DNA of 64,000 bases from an uncultured Nocardioides sp. (GCF_947488515.1 NZ_CANKZF010000001.1:1-64000), one strand, 5' to 3'. Shown: positions 48,391 through 59,329, counted from the first letter of the stretch. The notes: generated by a model not told the origin, from the letters alone. Program-made: numbers and translations.

Positions 48391-50028
48391 ATGACCCGCG
48401 TCCGTCTGTCCCGGCTGCCGGGCGAGCGCGTGCTGGTGTCGGAGGACGCCACGACCCGGGAGGTGGCACTCGTCGACCTCCCGGACTACGTGGGCGAGCG
48501 CGAGCCCGACGACCCGCGGTGGGTCTGGGACGACACCGCACGGTGGTGTCCCCCGCTGCTGGCGGCGGGGGTGCGGGTGGCCCGGTGCCACGACCTCCGC
48601 CTGTCCAGGCGCCTGCTGGCCCGCGCGCCCGCCGTCGACCAGTCGCTGCTGGGCGGCGACGACGCCGAGCTGTGGGACCGGCTTCGGCCGGCGACCGTCA
48701 CCGAGCCCGTCCTGTTCAGCGGGCACGACGCGCTCGACCACCTGCGCGCCGACGTCGAGGACGCGCGTCAGCTGGCGGCGATCGAGGCCTCCCCGGAGGC
48801 CGCCCGTCTCAGGCTCCTCGTCGCGGCGGAGTCGGCGGGCGCCCTCGCGGCCGCCGAGATGACCCACGCGGGTGTGCCGTGGCGCGTCGACGTCCACGAG
48901 GCGCTGCTGACCGAGCGGCTCGGCCCCCGCCCGCCCCGCGGCGCGCGCCCGCGGCTGCTGGCGCAGTGCGCCGACGACGTACGCCGCCTCCTCGACGCCC
49001 CCGGCCTCAACCCGGACTCCCGACCGGACCTGCTGACTGCCCTGCGCCGGACTGGCATCGAGGTCACCGACACCCGGGCGTCGACCCTGCGTGCCGTCGA
49101 CCACCCGGTCGTCGAGCCGCTGCTGCGCTACAAGTCCCTCGCCCACCTGTTCTCGACCAACGGCTGGGCGTGGATCGACGAGTGGGTCCGCGACGGTCGG
49201 TTCCGTGCGGTCTACCAACCCGCGGGGTCGGCGACGGGACGGTGGTCGTCCAACGGCGGCGGCGCGCTGTCCTTCCCGGTGCAGGTGCGGTCGGCGGCCG
49301 TGGCCGACGAGGGCTGGGTGCTCGTCGTCGCCGACGTGGCGCAGCTCGAGCCGCGCGTGCTGGCCGGGATGAGCGGTGACCACGCCCTGGCCCGGGCCGC
49401 ACGGGGCGCCGACCTCTACCAGGGGATGGTCGAGGCCGGAGCGGTCGCCACCCGGCAACACGCCAAGCTCGGCCTGCTCGGCGCGATGTACGGCGCCACG
49501 AGCGGCGAGAGCGGCCGGATGGTCGCCGGGCTGACCCGGCGCTACCCGCGGGCGTTCGGGCTCGTCGAGGAGGCGGCCCGCGCGGGCGAGCGGGGGCAGG
49601 TGGTCCGCACCCTGCTCGGGCGGGGCAGCCCGACCCTCGGCGGATCCTGGGACGAGTCCCCCGACGCACCTCCGGCCGACCTCGACGATCTCGACCGGCG
49701 ACGTCGCTCCTTCGGCCGGTTCACCCGCAACTTCGTGGTGCAGGGAACGGGCGCCGAGTGGGCGCTGTGCTGGATCGCCGACCTCCGCAACCGCCTCTGG
49801 CGACTCGGCGGCGAGGGAGTCCTCGAGGAGAGGCCGCACCTCGTCCTCTTCCTGCACGACGAGGTCGTCGTGCACACCCCGGCCAGGCTCGCCGACGCCG
49901 TCGCCGCGGAGGTGACCGAGGCAGCGTCCACCGCGGGCCGGCTGCTGTTCCGCGAGCTGCCCGTCGACTTCCCGCTCAACGTCTCGGTGGTGCGCTCCTA
50001 CACCGAAGCCGGCAAGCCGGGGACCTAG
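48391..50028 (+). CDS. Family-A DNA polymerase without a visible exonuclease domain
   Basis: 545 aa. The C-terminal half is PolA-like: motif A VVADVAQLEPRVLAGM, motif B RQHAKLGLLGAMYG, and motif C FLHDEVVV, all with the catalytic Asp/Arg/Lys/His residues. The N-terminal ~200 residues replace the 5'-3' nuclease, and I see no DEDD exonuclease motifs. It matches the actinobacterial 'bifunctional 3'-5' exonuclease/DNA polymerase' annotation only in its polymerase half. Start ATG after GGAGG. Possible repair role under stress. Confidence 0.8.
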   Translation: MTRVRLSRLPGERVLVSEDATTREVALVDLPDYVGEREPDDPRWVWDDTARWCPPLLAAGVRVARCHDLRLSRRLLARAPAVDQSLLGGDDAELWDRLRPATVTEPVLFSGHDALDHLRADVEDARQLAAIEASPEAARLRLLVAAESAGALAAAEMTHAGVPWRVDVHEALLTERLGPRPPRGARPRLLAQCADDVRRLLDAPGLNPDSRPDLLTALRRTGIEVTDTRASTLRAVDHPVVEPLLRYKSLAHLFSTNGWAWIDEWVRDGRFRAVYQPAGSATGRWSSNGGGALSFPVQVRSAAVADEGWVLVVADVAQLEPRVLAGMSGDHALARAARGADLYQGMVEAGAVATRQHAKLGLLGAMYGATSGESGRMVAGLTRRYPRAFGLVEEAARAGERGQVVRTLLGRGSPTLGGSWDESPDAPPADLDDLDRRRRSFGRFTRNFVVQGTGAEWALCWIADLRNRLWRLGGEGVLEERPHLVLFLHDEVVVHTPARLADAVAAEVTEAASTAGRLLFRELPVDFPLNVSVVRSYTEAGKPGT

Positions 50029-50117
50029 GTCCCCCGCCGGCGACGACCTTCGCCCCTGACCCTCACCGGCGCTCCGGTGGATGCTCGAGGTGGAGGACCC
50101 CTCGAGAGGAGCACGCC

Positions 50118-50630
50118 ATGACCGCGCTGGTCGTCCACGAGTCCCACTGGGGCAACACCCGCGCCGTCGCCGAGGCGATCGCCGACGGGCTGTCCGACAG
50201 CGACGGCGGCCCGGTGCAGGTCGTCGACGTCGGGTCGGCACCGTCGTCGCTGCCGGACGGTGTCGACCTCGTCGTCCTCGGCGGTCCCACCCACGCCTTC
50301 TCGATGAGCCGGCCCACCACCCGGCGCGACGCCCACGACCGCGGGGCCGACCCCGGGCACGAGGACATGGGCATCCGGGAGTGGCTGGCGACCTTGCCGG
50401 CCGGCGGACCCGCGTGCTCCGTCGCGACCTTCGACACCCGCGCCGAGCAGGTCCGTCGACTGCCCGGCTCGGCGGCCCGCGCGGCCGCCCGGTTCGTCGC
50501 GCGGCACCGGCTCGGCCGGATGGTCGCCACCGAGTCCTTCTACGTCGAGGACTCCCCCGGCCCGCTCGTCGACGGGGAGCTCGAGCGCGCACGTGCCTGG
50601 GGCAGGGCCCTGGCGTCAGGGCGTACCTGA
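50118..50630 (+). CDS. Flavodoxin-like protein
   Basis: 170 aa. N-terminal FMN loop VVHESHWGNTRAVAEAIADGL (HWGNT resembles the T/SxTGNT of flavodoxins), then VVLGGPTHAFSMSRP as the second FMN-binding strand. Single domain, electron carrier. Third gene of the Acg-polymerase unit. Ribosome site AGAGGAG before the ATG. Acg and a flavodoxin together suggest a redox partnership; this is an inference. Confidence 0.8.
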   Translation: MTALVVHESHWGNTRAVAEAIADGLSDSDGGPVQVVDVGSAPSSLPDGVDLVVLGGPTHAFSMSRPTTRRDAHDRGADPGHEDMGIREWLATLPAGGPACSVATFDTRAEQVRRLPGSAARAAARFVARHRLGRMVATESFYVEDSPGPLVDGELERARAWGRALASGRT

Positions 50631-50660
50631 CCCGTCCCCACCGGTCGCCCGCCGGACCGG

Positions 50661-50683
50661 CGAGCCCCACCGTGTGGGCCTCG
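50661..50683 (+). terminator. Hairpin after the flavodoxin gene
   Basis: CGAGCCCCAC and GTGGGCCTCG (one mismatch) with a 3-nt loop, followed by TCTCAGTTTG. Placed 30 nt beyond the stop, it would end the nitroreductase-polymerase-flavodoxin transcript. Confidence 0.45.
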
Positions 50684-50751
50684 TCTCAGTTTGAGCGAAC
50701 ATGCATACTCCCGGTTTGCGCACCGGTGCGGTTGTTTGGTCTGGTCCTCGG

Positions 50752-52536
50752 ATGGCCACCGGAATCGAACACCCGCGAGACCTGCCCACACCCGACGTCA
50801 CCGACGAACCACACCCCGCACTGGACGCGGCCATCGAGCCCACCGAGCCTCGTGAGACAGGCCTGGACAAGGTCGTCTTCGGCGTGACCGCAGTCGTCAG
50901 CCTCGCGTTCCTCGTCTGGGGCTTCCTCAGCACCGACAGCCTCGCCGACGCCTCGGGCAGCGGCCTGGGCTGGACGATGAAGAACACCGGCTGGCTCTTC
51001 GTGCTCACCTCGAGCGCGTTCGTCGTCTTCGTGATCTGGCTCGCGCTCGGCAAGTTCGGCAACATCCCGCTCGGTCGCGACGACGAGGAGCCCGAGTTCC
51101 GGACCATCTCCTGGGTGGCCATGATGTTCAGCGCCGGCATGGGCATCGGGCTCATGTTCTACGGCGTCAGCGAGCCGATCAGCCACTTCGTCACGCCGCC
51201 GCCCGGCACGGGCGCTGCCGGCAACACCGAGGCGGCCCAGCACGCCATGGCGACCACCATGTTCCACTGGACCCTGCACCCGTGGGCGATCTACGCCGTC
51301 GTCGGCCTCGCGGTGGCGTACGGCGTCTACCGCAAGGGCCGCCTCCAGCTGATCAGCTCGGCCTTCGAGCCGCTCATCGGCCACCACGCCCACGGGCTCG
51401 GCGGCAAGGCCATCGACATGTTCGCGATCTTCGCGACCCTGTTCGGCTCCGCCACCTCCTTGGGCCTCGGCGCCCTCCAGATCGAGTCGGGCCTGCAGAT
51501 CGTCGCCGGCCTCGGCAACACCGGCAACGGCGTCCTCGTCGGCATCATCGCCGTCCTCACCGCCGCCTTCGTGCTGTCCGCCGTCTCCGGCGTGGCGAAG
51601 GGCATCCAGTGGCTGTCCAACATCAACATGGTGCTCGCCGTGGGGCTCGCCCTGTTCGTCTTCATCGTCGGCCCCACCGTCTTCATCCTGAACCTGGTGC
51701 CCACCTCGATCGGCAGCTACGTCGCCGACCTCCCGATGATGGCCGCGCGCACCGCCGCCGAGGGTGACGAGGTCAGCACCTGGCTCTCGACCTGGACGGT
51801 CTTCTACTGGGCGTGGTGGCTGTCCTGGACGCCGTTCGTCGGCATGTTCATCGCGCGCATCTCCCGCGGGCGCACCATCCGCCAGTTCGTCACCGGCGTG
51901 CTGCTGGTGCCGAGCCTGATCAGCGTCGTGTGGTTCTGCATCTTCGGCGGCGCCGCGATCGACCTGCAGCAGAACGGCACCGACATCGCCGGTGCCGGTG
52001 GGCTCGAGAACCAGCTGTTCAGCACCCTCGAGGCCTACCCGCTCGCCACCGTGTCGAGCGTCGTCGTGATGGTGCTCGTCGGCATCTTCTTCGTCTCCGG
52101 CGCCGACGCCGCCTCCATCGTCATGGGCTCGCTGTCCGAGCGCGGCACCATCCACCCGAGCCGCCCGACCGTCATCTTCTGGGGCGTGGCCACCGGTGCC
52201 GTCGCTGCCGTGATGCTGCTCGTCGGTGGCGCGGACGCGCTCAGCGGCCTGCAGACCATCACCGTCATCGCCGCGCTGCCGTTCGTGCTGATCATGATCG
52301 GTCTCGCGGTCGCCCTGGTGAAGGACCTCGCCCAGGATCCGCGGGTCGTGCGCCGCAAGTACGCCATGGAGGCCGTCGAGGCCGCCGTCATCACCGGTGT
52401 GACCGAGCACGGCGACGACTTCGTCATCTCCGTCGAGAAGGGCGAGACCGACACCGTCGTCGACGAGCAAGAGCACGGTGTCGAGGACGAGCACGAGCCC
52501 CACGACGAGCTCGAGATGGACCACGCCCGACGCTGA
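50752..52536 (+). CDS. BCCT-family betaine/choline/carnitine transporter
   Basis: 594 aa with 12 predicted helices. The family signature MFSAGMGIGLMFYGVSEPISH is near residue 125, and WTVFYWAWWLSWTPFVGMFIAR is the second consensus with the aromatic substrate box. Transports compatible solutes with Na+ or H+. The long acidic C-terminal tail (about 60 residues, rich in E, H and D) may sense osmotic conditions, as in BetP, which has a similarly charged tail. ATG 50752 is chosen; the ATG at 50701 lies in the promoter region. Confidence 0.85.
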   Translation: MATGIEHPRDLPTPDVTDEPHPALDAAIEPTEPRETGLDKVVFGVTAVVSLAFLVWGFLSTDSLADASGSGLGWTMKNTGWLFVLTSSAFVVFVIWLALGKFGNIPLGRDDEEPEFRTISWVAMMFSAGMGIGLMFYGVSEPISHFVTPPPGTGAAGNTEAAQHAMATTMFHWTLHPWAIYAVVGLAVAYGVYRKGRLQLISSAFEPLIGHHAHGLGGKAIDMFAIFATLFGSATSLGLGALQIESGLQIVAGLGNTGNGVLVGIIAVLTAAFVLSAVSGVAKGIQWLSNINMVLAVGLALFVFIVGPTVFILNLVPTSIGSYVADLPMMAARTAAEGDEVSTWLSTWTVFYWAWWLSWTPFVGMFIARISRGRTIRQFVTGVLLVPSLISVVWFCIFGGAAIDLQQNGTDIAGAGGLENQLFSTLEAYPLATVSSVVVMVLVGIFFVSGADAASIVMGSLSERGTIHPSRPTVIFWGVATGAVAAVMLLVGGADALSGLQTITVIAALPFVLIMIGLAVALVKDLAQDPRVVRRKYAMEAVEAAVITGVTEHGDDFVISVEKGETDTVVDEQEHGVEDEHEPHDELEMDHARR

Positions 52537-52550
52537 CGTCCACCGTCGCG

Positions 52551-52584
52551 GGAGCCGCTCATCACTGACCGGGCGAGCGGCTCC
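52551..52584 (+). terminator. Terminator after the BCCT gene
   Basis: GGAGCCGCTC (52551-52560) pairs with GAGCGGCTCC (52575-52584); 10-bp perfect stem, 14-nt loop, 15 nt beyond the stop codon. Confidence 0.6.
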
Positions 52585-52605
52585 GCGGTGCGTCGGCCTG
52601 ACGCC

Positions 52606-52611
52606 TAGGCT
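52606..52611 (+). promoter_or_regulatory. -10 hexamer for a leaderless gene
   Basis: TAGGCT lies 7 nt before the ATG at 52619, with no ribosome site. Fits the leaderless arrangement seen elsewhere in the window. Confidence 0.4.
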
Positions 52612-52618
52612 CGGCCCC

Positions 52619-53200
52619 ATGACCGACATCCTGCGCATCGGCTTCGTCACCGGCGCGACCCCCGACAAGTGGGCACGCCACTGGCGCGACCGCCGTCGCG
52701 AGCGGTTGGAGCTCGTGCCGTTGACGGAGGCCGACCAGCTCGACGGCGTGCGCGACGGGAGCCTCGACATGGCGCTCGTACGCCTCCCCGTCGACCGGGA
52801 GGGACTGCACTGTGTCCGGCTCTACGACGAGCTGCAGGTGGCCGTCGCCTCGCGCGACCACGTGCTCGCCGCCGCCGACGAGGAGGTCACGACCGGTGAC
52901 CTCGACGACGAGCAGCTCGTCCGCCCCCACCCGAGCGGATGGACACCCACCGCCGACCAGCTCGACTGGCCACCGATGAGCGAGCAGGAGGCGATCGAGA
53001 CAGTCGCCGCCGGCACCGGCGTCGTCGTCGTACCCATGTCGGTCGCGCGGCTCCACCAGCGCAAGGACGTCGTGACCCGCGTCGTCACCGACCTCGAGCC
53101 CACCACGATCGCGCTGGTCTGGCTCGTGGAACGCGACGACGACGTGACCCAGGCGTTCGTCGGCGTCACCAAGGGACGGACGGCCAGGACCTCGCGCTGA
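52619..53200 (+). CDS. LysR-type substrate-binding domain without HTH
   Basis: 193 aa, beginning MTDILRIGFVTGATPDKWARHW and reading like the effector half of a LysR-type regulator (GSLDMALVRLPVDREGL, then ASRDHVLAAADEEVT). No DNA-binding helix precedes it; the reading frame upstream runs out within the BCCT terminator. It could be a free-standing sensor, a decayed regulator, or a partner for a full LysR elsewhere. A leaderless -10 argues that it is a genuine start and not a truncation. Confidence 0.75.
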   Translation: MTDILRIGFVTGATPDKWARHWRDRRRERLELVPLTEADQLDGVRDGSLDMALVRLPVDREGLHCVRLYDELQVAVASRDHVLAAADEEVTTGDLDDEQLVRPHPSGWTPTADQLDWPPMSEQEAIETVAAGTGVVVVPMSVARLHQRKDVVTRVVTDLEPTTIALVWLVERDDDVTQAFVGVTKGRTARTSR

Positions 53201-53234
53201 GTCTGCGCCGCCCGCGACTGGGTACAGGTCGCGC

Positions 53235-54302
53235 ATGCGCATCGTCATCACGGGAGCCAGCGGCAACGTCGGCTCCGCCCTGGTCCGACGGCTGGCCGAC
53301 GACGGCGGGCACGAGCTCGTCGGGGTCGTCCGGCGCCCACCGACGGGCGACGTGTCGCTCCCCCCGATGGAGTGGGTGTCCGCCGACCTCACCGACGACG
53401 CAGACACGGGAGCGCTGCACGCCGCCTGCGAGGGCGCCGACGCCGTCGTGCACCTCGCGTGGGGCTTCCAGCCCTCGCACCGCGAGGCCCACCTGCGCGC
53501 GCTGGGCGTCGGCGGCACGGAGCGCGTCATCGACGCCGTGGTGGCCACGGGCGTGCCCCACCTCGTGCACATGTCGTCGGTGGGCGCCTACTCCCCCAAG
53601 CGCAACGACCACCCGGTCGACGAGACGTGGCCGACCAACGGCGTGCCGACGTCGATGTACAGCCGGCACAAGGCCGCCGCCGAGCGGCTCCTCGACGAGC
53701 TGGAGGTCGACGCCCCCGACGTGACCGTCACCCGACTGCGGCCCGGGATCGTCGGCCAGCGCGCCGCCGGCAGCGCGCTGCTGCGTTACGGGCTGCCCGC
53801 CCTCGTCCCGGCCGGGCTGCTCCGGCACGTGCCGGTGCTGCCCATCGACTCGGGGCTCGTGATCCCGATGGTGCACGCCGACGACGTCGCCGACGCCGTG
53901 TCCCGGGTGCTCGACTCGCGGGCGCCGGGCGCGTTCAACCTGGCCGCCGGGCCGCCCGTCACCGCTCAGGACGTGGCCGACGCCCTCGGCGCACGACTCG
54001 TCCACGTCCCGTCCGCCGCCGTGCGCACCGCCGTGTCGGCCAGCTGGCACGCGCGGGTGCAGCCCCTGGACCCCGGCTGGATCGACATGGGCTACGCCGT
54101 GCCGCTGCTCGACACGACGCGCGCGCGGACCGAGCTGGGCTGGGCGCCGTCGACGGACGCGACGTCGGTCCTGGCCGAGACGCTCGCCGGCATGCAGGAC
54201 ACCGCCTCGTCCGGAACGCCGGTCCTCCGACCTCGCACCGTCGCCGGTGGCCTGACCCGCGCGCTGCGTCGCGGTCCGGTCAGCTCTCGCCGGGCGCCGT
54301 GA
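53235..54302 (+). CDS. NAD-dependent epimerase/dehydratase family protein
   Basis: 355 aa, extended SDR. N-terminal Rossmann motif ITGASGNVGSALVRRLADDG, then AVVHLAWGF, HMSSVGAYSPKRN carrying the catalytic Ser, and YSRHKAAAERLL carrying Tyr and Lys. The substrate is unknown. The C-terminus (about 60 residues, RTVAGGLTRALRRG...) is basic. TACAGG lies 6 nt before the ATG but lacks the final T of a -10. The end overlaps the convergent GNAT gene by 23 nt. Confidence 0.85.
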   Translation: MRIVITGASGNVGSALVRRLADDGGHELVGVVRRPPTGDVSLPPMEWVSADLTDDADTGALHAACEGADAVVHLAWGFQPSHREAHLRALGVGGTERVIDAVVATGVPHLVHMSSVGAYSPKRNDHPVDETWPTNGVPTSMYSRHKAAAERLLDELEVDAPDVTVTRLRPGIVGQRAAGSALLRYGLPALVPAGLLRHVPVLPIDSGLVIPMVHADDVADAVSRVLDSRAPGAFNLAAGPPVTAQDVADALGARLVHVPSAAVRTAVSASWHARVQPLDPGWIDMGYAVPLLDTTRARTELGWAPSTDATSVLAETLAGMQDTASSGTPVLRPRTVAGGLTRALRRGPVSSRRAP

Positions 54303-55128
54303 GCAGCACCCGCGTCGCCGCCGGGACGAACCCGGCAGCAGCCAGGCGCGCCTCCTCCTGCTCCTCACCGGTCGCCGCGAGGACCGTCACGTGCCGGGCA
54401 TGGCGGCGCGCCTCGACCGCTGCTGCGCCGAACGCGGCGTCCATGTACGCAGCCTCGCCGCCGGGCGCGTAGCAGGCACCCATCCGCACCGTGTCGGCGA
54501 GCACCCGGCTGCGGCTGCACATCGCGACCGGGTCGCCGTCGACCTCCCACAGCACCAGCCCACCGGCAGCGAGCGGGTCGTCGACGACGTACGCCCGCTC
54601 GCTGGGGTCGCCGGGAAGACCCGCCATCAGCGCGTCGAACCACCGGTGGAGCATCGGCTCGTCCGCCGGCCCCGCGATGCTCGGGCCTCCCGCGCACGAG
54701 GGCGCCGCCGGCCGCCCCTCGAGCGCGTGCACCGTGAAGGACCGCGCGGGCGTCAGCCTGGTGCCGGCCGCTGCCCAGGCCTGGACGACGTCGTCAGCGA
54801 CCACGCCCGGCACGCCCACGGCGACCGGGCCGCTCTCGAGCAACGGCACCAGCTCGTCGAGAGCGGCACGGGGCATCCGCGTCAGGAGCGGGTTGTGCCG
54901 GGGTGCCTGGACGTACGCCCCACCCACGGCGCCGGACTCGTCGCTCCACCAGCCGCACTCGAGCCCCTCGGGCGCGGCATCCGTCGCGAGCAGGTGACCG
55001 ACCTCGGCCAGCAGCGGCGCGTTCTCGACCGGGTGCTCACCCAGCCACGCCCCCGCCTGACGCCAGAGCTCGGCCGCGCCGGTCGAACGGGTCCACGTCA
55101 CGCCCGATCGTCCCACGGGCGACGCCAC
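54280..55128 (-). CDS. GNAT-domain protein
   Basis: 282 aa. An actinobacterial double-lobed protein with a weak N-terminal lobe and a C-terminal GNAT lobe ending in ARLAAAGFVPAATRVLL. The usual acetyl-CoA loop R/QxxGxG/A is not obvious, so catalysis is uncertain. GTG start at 55128, just 4 nt after the stop of a small membrane-protein gene, implying an operon. Confidence 0.65.
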   Translation of the reverse strand: MASPVGRSGVTWTRSTGAAELWRQAGAWLGEHPVENAPLLAEVGHLLATDAAPEGLECGWWSDESGAVGGAYVQAPRHNPLLTRMPRAALDELVPLLESGPVAVGVPGVVADDVVQAWAAAGTRLTPARSFTVHALEGRPAAPSCAGGPSIAGPADEPMLHRWFDALMAGLPGDPSERAYVVDDPLAAGGLVLWEVDGDPVAMCSRSRVLADTVRMGACYAPGGEAAYMDAAFGAAAVEARRHARHVTVLAATGEEQEEARLAAAGFVPAATRVLLTAPGES

Positions 55129-55131
55129 CCG

Positions 55132-55284
55132 TCAGGAGCCGAAGAACGACACCAGCACCATGATCCCGACGATCAGCAGCAGGAACGGCATCAGCACCCA
55201 GAAGTACCGGGTGTCGATCCACTTCTCCTTCGCGTCGGGGTCCCACGGACCCTGCTGACGATCGCTCCCGGGAATGATGATCAT
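55132..55284 (-). CDS. Small membrane protein of 50 aa
   Basis: Too short for most gene finders. The frame on the reverse strand reads MIIIPGSDRQQGPWDPDAKE, then a KWIDTRYFW segment and a single hydrophobic helix (VLMPFLLLIVGIMVLVSFF) at the C-terminus. The clear G/C third-position bias and the stop 4 nt before the GNAT start support it. No known family. It may anchor in the membrane with a short cytoplasmic N-terminus. Confidence 0.6.
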   Translation of the reverse strand: MIIIPGSDRQQGPWDPDAKEKWIDTRYFWVLMPFLLLIVGIMVLVSFFGS

Positions 55285-55396
55285 GCGCGCACCCTTGCAC
55301 AGGTGCGGGCCCGGCTCGCTCGCCCCGACGGCCGCACGAACCGCACCCCGGGCGGAACACCCACTCGATGTTGCATCTCATGAGGTTGTTGACACG

Positions 55397-55981
55397 ATGA
55401 GCGATGTGGCTGCCCGTGTGCTCATCGTCGTCTCCGGTCTGGCAGCGAGCGGCAAGTCGACCGTGGGACGTGCGCTCGGCACTGGCCTGTCGCTTCCCCT
55501 CCTCGACAAGGACGTCGTCCTCGAAGCGCTGTTCGACACGTTGGGGTGCGACAACCGCGAGCAGCGGCACCGGCTCTCTCGGGCCAGTGACGAAGTCCTG
55601 TTCCGGCTCGCCGCTTCCTCCGGCGAAGCCGTCCTGGTGAACTGGTGGAACCACGACACGGCGCTCACGCGTCTGCGCGCCTGCGCCGACGTGCTCATCG
55701 AGGTGTTCTGCGACTGCTCCATCGACGAGGCGGCGGTTCGGTTCGCAGAGCGCGAGCGCCACCCCGGACACCTCGACCACCTCCGGACCTACGACGAGCA
55801 CCAGGAAGGCATCCGACGGTTGCGAGAGTCGTACCGCGGCCCTCTCCTGCTGGACGGTCCGCGCGTCGTTGTCGACACGAGCCGACCGGTCGATGAGGCA
55901 GCGTTGATCACCACGGTGGGAGGTCTCATCGCGTCAGCGCGGATGGCCGCAACGTCCTCACACGCCAGAACAGGCGACTGA
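55397..55981 (+). CDS. Small AAA/P-loop kinase
   Basis: 194 aa. Walker A is GLAASGKSTVGRAL near residue 15, then LLDKDVVLEALFDTLG and the DCSIDEAAVRFAERE region typical of nucleoside/antibiotic phosphotransferase-like kinases. The target molecule is unknown. I start at the ATG at 55397, the first codon near the homologous region; upstream codons read poorly. The 5' flank (TTGCATCTCATGAGGTTGTT) is less GC-rich than its neighbours. Confidence 0.72.
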   Translation: MSDVAARVLIVVSGLAASGKSTVGRALGTGLSLPLLDKDVVLEALFDTLGCDNREQRHRLSRASDEVLFRLAASSGEAVLVNWWNHDTALTRLRACADVLIEVFCDCSIDEAAVRFAERERHPGHLDHLRTYDEHQEGIRRLRESYRGPLLLDGPRVVVDTSRPVDEAALITTVGGLIASARMAATSSHARTGD

Positions 55982-56021
55982 CGTCGACCACGCGGCGCAC
56001 GGCCAGGAGTCGGGACGCCCC

Positions 56022-56570
56022 TCAGACCTGGGCGCGCAACCACTCCCCGAGCGCGAGCGCGGAGGCTTCGACCATCGAGGCCCAGTCGAGGGCGGACTCG
56101 TCGGCGGAGTCGGAGACGTGCTTGACGAGCCGCACGGGCACGCCGGCCTCGCGGGCAGCCCAGGCGACGGCGTACCCCTCCATGTCGACGAGGTGCGCTC
56201 GCTCGGCGAGGGCGTCGCGGACGGCGGGGTCGCTGACGAAGACGTCGCCGGTGGCGAGGACGACGTCGGACCCGCCCACCTCGAGACGCTCCTGCGGGTC
56301 GTAGCCCAGCGCCCGGATCAGGTCGGCGCTGATGTCGTGGTTGAGCACCGTGCCGGGCTCGAACAGCCCGGTCAGGCCGGGGCGCAGCGCTCCGGCGGTG
56401 CCGATGTTGACGACGGTGACGCCGGCGAGGTCGTCGTACGACGCCAACGCGCGGGCCGTCGCGGCGGCGGCCGCGGTCTTGCCGAGGCCGGTGATGACGA
56501 GAGGCAGGTCGGCGGGGACGTGGGCGGCCTCCGCGGCGGTCGCCGAGACCACCAGGACGCGGTCAGTCAC
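56022..56570 (-). CDS. Nucleosidase (MTA/SAH or futalosine hydrolase-like)
   Basis: 182 aa, phosphorylase-type fold: VVNIGTAGALRPGL, then LVDMEGYAVAWAAREAGVPVRLVKHVSDSADE carrying the catalytic Glu and Asp. It hydrolyses a purine nucleoside. The length is shorter than 5'-methylthioadenosine nucleosidase (about 230). Menaquinone genes are not present to support futalosine hydrolase, so the name is left general. GTG start overlapping the sulfotransferase stop by 8 nt. Confidence 0.75.
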   Translation of the reverse strand: MTDRVLVVSATAAEAAHVPADLPLVITGLGKTAAAAATARALASYDDLAGVTVVNIGTAGALRPGLTGLFEPGTVLNHDISADLIRALGYDPQERLEVGGSDVVLATGDVFVSDPAVRDALAERAHLVDMEGYAVAWAAREAGVPVRLVKHVSDSADESALDWASMVEASALALGEWLRAQV

Positions 56571-57228
56571 GGTGGTTGCCGCGGCGCGAGTGGGGGGTCG
56601 CGAGCACGGACTCGACCCGGTTCTGGTCGTAGACCTCTCCGAGCCAGTCGAACAGCCCGCGCAGCACCTCCGGGTCGGCGACGTAGTCGTCGTAGTGGAC
56701 GCGGTAGGCCGCGTCGCCCAGCCCGGCCACCGTGGCGAGGATCTTGTCCTCGATCGCCCGGACCTGCGCCAGCGGGTCGTCCTTGTGCGTCCAGTAGTTG
56801 CTGGCCGCGACGTCCTCCAGGTTGCGCGTGTTGACCACGAAGCGGGCGCCGGGGAAGACCTGGCGCAGGAACTCGACGTAGTCCGGCAGGTCCTCGTCGT
56901 ACCAGCGGATCTCCTTGTAGCCGGTGACCCTCGTGTCGTGCTCCGGACGCAGCAACGTCGCCTCGGCCAGCGAGCGGATGTGCTGCAGGGAGGCCGCCTC
57001 CGGGAACGCCTCGATGCCGAACCACGGGTGGGTCGGCTGGCTCGCGCGGGCCGGGTCGACCCGCGCCCGCTCGGCCAGGCCGCTGCGGTGGAAGTCGTAG
57101 AGGTGCCGCATGGCGTGGCGGTTCTCGCCGCGCAGCAGCCAGCCGGGGATCGAGTTGAGGATGCCCATCAGCAGGGTCGAGCCCGACCTGCCGTACGTCA
57201 TCACGAACACATGGCGCAGCTCGTGCAC
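56563..57228 (-). CDS. Sulfotransferase-like protein
   Basis: 221 aa. The PAPS-binding loop is clear at the N-terminus: HVFVMTYGRSGSTLLMGILN, with a Lys replaced by Arg-Ser-Gly-Ser as in many bacterial sulfotransferases. The second PAPS motif is FVVNTRNLEDVAASNYW. The acceptor is unknown. GTG start at 57228, one nucleotide after the guaB1 stop, so the genes are linked. In an operon with guaB1 and the nucleosidase. Confidence 0.8.
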   Translation of the reverse strand: MHELRHVFVMTYGRSGSTLLMGILNSIPGWLLRGENRHAMRHLYDFHRSGLAERARVDPARASQPTHPWFGIEAFPEAASLQHIRSLAEATLLRPEHDTRVTGYKEIRWYDEDLPDYVEFLRQVFPGARFVVNTRNLEDVAASNYWTHKDDPLAQVRAIEDKILATVAGLGDAAYRVHYDDYVADPEVLRGLFDWLGEVYDQNRVESVLATPHSRRGNHRD

Positions 57229-57229
57229 G

Positions 57230-59329
<2,100 letters not shown>

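Noticed and set aside
50701..50751. ATG at 50701 as the BCCT start
   Set aside because: Sits in the likely promoter next to CATACT; residues before 50752 are not transporter-like. Still possible.
54280..54302. Overlap of epimerase and GNAT as a frameshift or fusion
   Set aside because: Genes are convergent on opposite strands; overlapping 3' ends are normal here.
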